A stretch of 16,302 bases of DNA from assembly GCA_042218115.1 (NCBI GenBank), contig JBDGRJ010000044.1:1-16302 (forward strand), in the 5' to 3' direction. Shown here piece by piece: positions 12,922-16,302 of this stretch. The number at the start of each line of letters is the position of its first letter. Position 1 is the stretch's first letter. Made by a program: the position numbers and the translations under genes. A model generated the notes under the pieces. That model saw only the letters and a program-made list of their open reading frames with translations. It made no database searches and had not been told where the DNA came from. Source of the stretch: JBDGRJ01 sp042218115. Its GTDB lineage: Bacteria > Patescibacteriota > Patescibacteriia > Magasanikbacterales > UBA922.

Positions 12922-15609
12922 ATGCCAAACCAAAAATGTGACGTATGCCAAAAAAGGCCGGTAACAAAACAAATAGCCGTAATCCAAAACGGAACCAAGA
13001 AAAGATTAAACCTCTGCAAGGAGGACTACTACAAATACAAGCAACAGCAAAGCAGCTCTCCTTTTGACCAGCTGTTCTCAGGGAGTTCTCTATTCGATGA
13101 GTTCTTCAATCAGGCTCAAGATATGGGCAGCCTATCCTCTGAGATGGGATACCCCTTTGAAAGGCAAAGAGAGTCCACTAATATCTCTGAGTATTTCTCC
13201 GACCAAACCAAAGAGCTTATCCAAGAGGCGGCCCGTGAAGCTGTCGATTTTGGCCGAGAAGAAGTGGATACAGAACACTTGCTGTATGTAATTAGTAAAA
13301 ATGAAGTGGTTGAGAAGATCTTAGAACAGATGGATATAGACACCAAAGACCTTAGAAAACACATCGAAGAAAATGCACCAAAAGGAGACAAAGACTTTGA
13401 AAGCGGAGAAAAGGTAAATGTTTCCGTCTCTCCACGAATTAAAAACGTACTGGAGCAAGCTTTTCAGGTGGCCCGCAGTATGGAACACAGCTACATAGGC
13501 CCGGAGCATCTACTGATAGGTCTTGCCGAAGAAGATGAAGGTCTGGCCGGAAACCTATTAAACAAGTACGGAGTAACACCAGAATCACTAAGACAACAGA
13601 CAGTAAATGTGGTCGGAAAAGGCGCTGAAGAAGGAGAGGTTGATGAGTTTTCAGATACCCCTACCCTAGATAAATATGTACGAGATCTAAGTAAGCTGGC
13701 AAAAGAGGGGCAGCTGGATCCTGTAATAGGGAGATTTGATGAGATCGAAACAACTATCGAGATACTTTCGAGAAGGACCAAAAATAATCCCGTACTGATA
13801 GGAGAGGCCGGCGTCGGTAAAACAGCCATAGTAGAAGGTCTCGCCCAAAGGATAGAAAATGAAGAGGTGCCCGAAGCTCTCGAAGGCAAACGAGTAGTAG
13901 AGCTGAGTATTAACTCACTGGTGGCCGGATCAAAATACCGAGGAGAGTTCGAAGAAAGAATTGAGAAGGTGGTAGACGAGATCAAAGATCATAAAGATGA
14001 GCTGATAGTATTCGTGGATGAGCTACACACAATAGTCGGCTCTGGCAGTTCACAAGAAGAAGGTGGTCTCGATGTAGCAAATGTATTAAAACCAGCTCTA
14101 GCTAGGGGTGAGCTGAATGTTATCGGTGCCACCACCTTAGACGAATACCAAAAACACATAGAAGACGATGCCGCGCTTGAGAGAAGATTCCAGCCCGTCC
14201 TTATTGATGAGCCTACAATCGAGCAAACTATAGAAATCCTAAGAGGCTTAAGAGACAGATACGAAGCTCACCACAAGATAAAAATAACCGATGAAGCTAT
14301 AAACGCAGCTGCCGATATGTCAGATAGATATATCACGGATCGGTTCCTGCCTGATAAAGCTATCGATCTGATAGACCAAGCCTCTGCTCGTGTGCGCCTC
14401 TCTTCTAGCACCAGGCCAAAAGAGATCCAAGAGATAGATGAGAAGCTTGAGCGGCTTGAGCGAGAACATGACTACGCTGAATCTCATGATAATGTTGAGA
14501 AGGCAGAAGAGCTAAAAGAAGAGATAGAACAACTAAAAGAAGAGCGAGAGCAAAAAGAACAAGAATGGCAAGAAGAACAAAGCACCACCTCAGGAGAAGT
14601 TACAAAAGAAGACGTAATGGAGGTTGTATCTAAAATTACCGGTATCCCCGTAGCTAAGCTTACTGAGACAGAGAAAGAGAAGCTACTTAAATTAGAAGAA
14701 AAACTACATGAGCGAGTAGTTGGCCAAGAGCACGCAGTTCAGTCCGTCTCCGATGCTGTTCGCAGATCCTCAGCCGGGCTTTCCGAGGAGAATAAACCTA
14801 TCGCAACTCTGATGTTTTTGGGGCCGACCGGTGTCGGAAAGACAGAGCTAGCCAAATCACTAGCTTGGGCGGTCTTTGGAGATGAGGAAGCGATGACCAG
14901 AATAGATATGTCAGAATATATGGAAAAACACTCCGTCTCTCGTCTCGTAGGTTCTCCACCCGGCTATGTGGGCCACGAAGAAGGTGGACAACTGACTGAA
15001 ACTGTGAGGAGAAACCCTTATTCAGTAATACTTCTCGATGAACTGGAGAAAGCACACCCCGAAGTGCACAATATGCTGCTGCAAATATTTGACGATGGTC
15101 GCCTGACCGACAGTAAAGGCCGAGTAGTAGACTTCTCCAACACCATCATAATCTCTACCAGCAACGTCGGCTCCGATATCATCCAAGAACAGCTGGAAGG
15201 TAAGGAAAAATCCAGCGAAAACATAGAAGAAGTAGAGGATGATGTAATGGCTCGGCTAAAGAAACACTTCAAACCAGAATTTTTAAACCGAATCGATGAA
15301 GTCATAGTATTCCATGCACTTACAAAAGAGCAGATGGAGCCTATCGTAGAAATTCAACTAGAGCGAGTAAAACAAACTGCCAAAGGGCAGGATGTAGAGA
15401 TAGAATTTACCGAGAATATTATAGAACATTTAGCGGATATAGGGTACAAACCGGAGTTCGGAGCACGAGAGCTAAACAGAGTAATAAGAGATGAGGTTCA
15501 GAATGATCTAGCCAAAAAGCTGCTTAGTGGTGATGTAAAAGAGGGAGACAAAGTAAAAGTAGATTATGATCAGAAAAAAGAAGAAACAGTCTTTGAAGTT
15601 TCAGGATAA
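12922..15609 (+). CDS. clpC: ClpC-type AAA+ unfoldase with N-terminal McsA-like zinc finger
   Basis: An 895-residue Hsp100 ATPase that unfolds proteins for degradation or recovery. Residues 1-36 form a small cysteine motif (C6, C9, C32 and possibly D35) with KRPVTK and an NGTKK turn, resembling the first zinc finger of McsA. A Ser/Phe-rich linker and a Clp N-terminal double repeat (about 75-215) follow. Ring 1 has Walker A GEAGVGKT (294-301) and Walker B FVDELH (D366/E367). A short coiled-coil middle domain (about 485-560) is of ClpC rather than ClpB size. Ring 2 has GPTGVGKT (634-641), LLDELEKAH (D706/E707) and a ClpC-like C-terminal domain. After TSNVG (746-750), where ClpC proteins carry the ClpP-docking VGF/IGF/LGF loop, I see none. 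A CIRCE-like operator precedes the gene. Confidence 0.93.
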   Translation: MPNQKCDVCQKRPVTKQIAVIQNGTKKRLNLCKEDYYKYKQQQSSSPFDQLFSGSSLFDEFFNQAQDMGSLSSEMGYPFERQRESTNISEYFSDQTKELIQEAAREAVDFGREEVDTEHLLYVISKNEVVEKILEQMDIDTKDLRKHIEENAPKGDKDFESGEKVNVSVSPRIKNVLEQAFQVARSMEHSYIGPEHLLIGLAEEDEGLAGNLLNKYGVTPESLRQQTVNVVGKGAEEGEVDEFSDTPTLDKYVRDLSKLAKEGQLDPVIGRFDEIETTIEILSRRTKNNPVLIGEAGVGKTAIVEGLAQRIENEEVPEALEGKRVVELSINSLVAGSKYRGEFEERIEKVVDEIKDHKDELIVFVDELHTIVGSGSSQEEGGLDVANVLKPALARGELNVIGATTLDEYQKHIEDDAALERRFQPVLIDEPTIEQTIEILRGLRDRYEAHHKIKITDEAINAAADMSDRYITDRFLPDKAIDLIDQASARVRLSSSTRPKEIQEIDEKLERLEREHDYAESHDNVEKAEELKEEIEQLKEEREQKEQEWQEEQSTTSGEVTKEDVMEVVSKITGIPVAKLTETEKEKLLKLEEKLHERVVGQEHAVQSVSDAVRRSSAGLSEENKPIATLMFLGPTGVGKTELAKSLAWAVFGDEEAMTRIDMSEYMEKHSVSRLVGSPPGYVGHEEGGQLTETVRRNPYSVILLDELEKAHPEVHNMLLQIFDDGRLTDSKGRVVDFSNTIIISTSNVGSDIIQEQLEGKEKSSENIEEVEDDVMARLKKHFKPEFLNRIDEVIVFHALTKEQMEPIVEIQLERVKQTAKGQDVEIEFTENIIEHLADIGYKPEFGARELNRVIRDEVQNDLAKKLLSGDVKEGDKVKVDYDQKKEETVFEVSG

Positions 15610-15638
15610 TTGACAAGTGAAACCAAAAATGCTACAAT
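15610..15638 (+). promoter_or_regulatory. Consensus promoter of rpmE
   Basis: A perfect -35, TTGACA (15610-15615), begins on the base after the clpC stop codon. After 17 bases comes TACAAT (15633-15638) with a TG extension (TGC before it). This is the best promoter in the window. It should make rpmE transcription independent of the heat-shock control of clpC, with a leader of about 20 bases. Confidence 0.78.
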
Positions 15639-15665
15639 TCTTTCCGTTAAATGTAAGATAAAATC

Positions 15666-16235
15666 ATGCAAGAGAATACACATCCGGAAACACACCCCGT
15701 AATATTTAGAGACACCTCGAACGATGAGGAGTTCAAAACTCAATCAACTCTAACCTCAGAAGAAACTAAGACAGTTGACGGAACTGAGTATTATGTTATC
15801 GATATCGAGGTCTCCTCTGCTTCACACCCGTTTTATACCGGCGAACAAAGGTTCGTAGATACAGAAGGTCAGGTCGATAAGTTCAAAGCAAAGATGGAGA
15901 AAGTAGAAGAAAAGCAACAACAAGAAAAACAAAAAACAAAAGAGAAAGATGGACAAGAAGAAGACGAACAACAAGAAGGACCGAAGGATCTAAAAGATCT
16001 AAAAGAAGCAGTACAAGAACAAGATGAAACACCACAAGAACAGCAAGATGAAGCTCAACAGACAGAAGATGATATAGATTATGAACAAATAGTCTCTCAA
16101 AACATCCCGGAAGTAAAGTCAGCAGTAAAAAATAAAGATCTGAACTTCGAGCAAGTACTGGCTGCAGAAAAAAACAACAAAGACCGAAAGACACTTAAAT
16201 CTTGGCTAAAAGACAAGTCTGAGTCCGACAATTAG
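15666..16235 (+). CDS. rpmE: Ribosomal protein L31 (type B-like) with long acidic C-terminal extension
   Basis: Residues 1-80 are a recognisable L31 of the large ribosomal subunit, with HPETHPVIFRDTS, SASHPFYTGEQRFVDTEG and then VDKFKAKM. It has no zinc-binding cysteines, so it is the C-minus (type B) form. L31 is usually 70-95 residues, but this protein has 189. Residues about 81-136 are a Gln/Glu/Lys/Asp-rich low-complexity linker. Residues about 137-184 look like a compact helical segment (IDYEQIVSQNIPEVKSAV, then LAAEKNNKDRKTLKSWL). The role of the extension is unknown; it could reach out from the ribosome surface near the intersubunit bridge. Base use in the extension (CAA/GAA runs) matches the rest. 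The gene has its own promoter and terminator, so it is a single-gene unit. Confidence 0.9.
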   Translation: MQENTHPETHPVIFRDTSNDEEFKTQSTLTSEETKTVDGTEYYVIDIEVSSASHPFYTGEQRFVDTEGQVDKFKAKMEKVEEKQQQEKQKTKEKDGQEEDEQQEGPKDLKDLKEAVQEQDETPQEQQDEAQQTEDDIDYEQIVSQNIPEVKSAVKNKDLNFEQVLAAEKNNKDRKTLKSWLKDKSESDN

Positions 16236-16256
16236 AAAAGTACCAGCTCCCGACAA

Positions 16257-16283
16257 GCCAGCTTAGTAGGCTGGCGTCTTTTT
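16257..16283 (+). terminator. Rho-independent terminator after rpmE
   Basis: GCCAGC (16257-16262) pairs with GCTGGC (16270-16275) around a seven-base loop, followed by GTC and five T residues. It lies 21 bases after the rpmE stop codon and closes the rightward unit. Confidence 0.85.
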
Positions 16284-16302
16284 ATTTAATAAACCCTTAG
16301 AT

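Noticed and set aside
13491..13985. 164-residue open frame on the minus strand inside clpC
   Set aside because: It is antisense to the conserved ring 1 region of clpC, is Ser/Pro/Thr-rich low-quality protein, and has no start signal. It is a shadow of the real gene.

Overview
The window looks like part of a chromosome from a Candidate Phyla Radiation (Patescibacteria) bacterium. This is inferred from the gene set and protein styles, because no 16S or other placement marker is present. The hints are a baseplate-J-like surface protein next to a type IV pilus ATPase, a ClpC with an N-terminal zinc finger, a ribosomal protein L31 with a long acidic tail, a membrane-anchored peptide-binding protein without its transporter, very tight gene spacing and almost no Shine-Dalgarno sequences. 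The standard bacterial code fits: TGA ends truB, and the other ends are TAA or TAG. No phage, insertion sequence or CRISPR array was seen.

Layout. Positions 1-12505 are transcribed leftward (minus strand). In transcription order they carry secG and an oligopeptide-binding protein; rnj (RNase J); truB, running into a tRNA-like gene; trpS and an M32 carboxypeptidase; a polytopic membrane protein with pilB; the J-like surface protein; and the first 32 codons of thrS behind a T-box leader. Positions 12772-16302 read rightward: clpC behind a CIRCE-like operator, then rpmE with its own consensus promoter and a terminator. The 415-base gap between secG and clpC is a divergent control region.

How the genes work together. 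The window mixes translation and RNA housekeeping (thrS, trpS, truB, rnj, rpmE), protein quality control and secretion (clpC, secG), peptide use (M32 carboxypeptidase, peptide-binding protein) and cell-surface machinery (pilB, J-like protein, membrane protein). Regulation is unusually readable. ThrS appears to be controlled by charging of tRNA-Thr, through a T-box with specifier ACU. ClpC appears to be under heat-shock repression by HrcA.

Most notable are: (i) the threonyl T-box; (ii) a 98-nt tRNA-like gene with perfect acceptor and T arms and a Phe-type GAA anticodon loop carried on a much extended arm, overlapping the end of truB; (iii) two diverged copies of a ~125-130 bp intergenic element with inverted ends and a conserved inner hairpin, at 7949-8078 and 12647-12771; (iv) a ClpC with a McsA-like zinc finger but no visible ClpP-docking tripeptide; and (v) a peptide-binding protein whose fold is interrupted by an Ig-like surface module.
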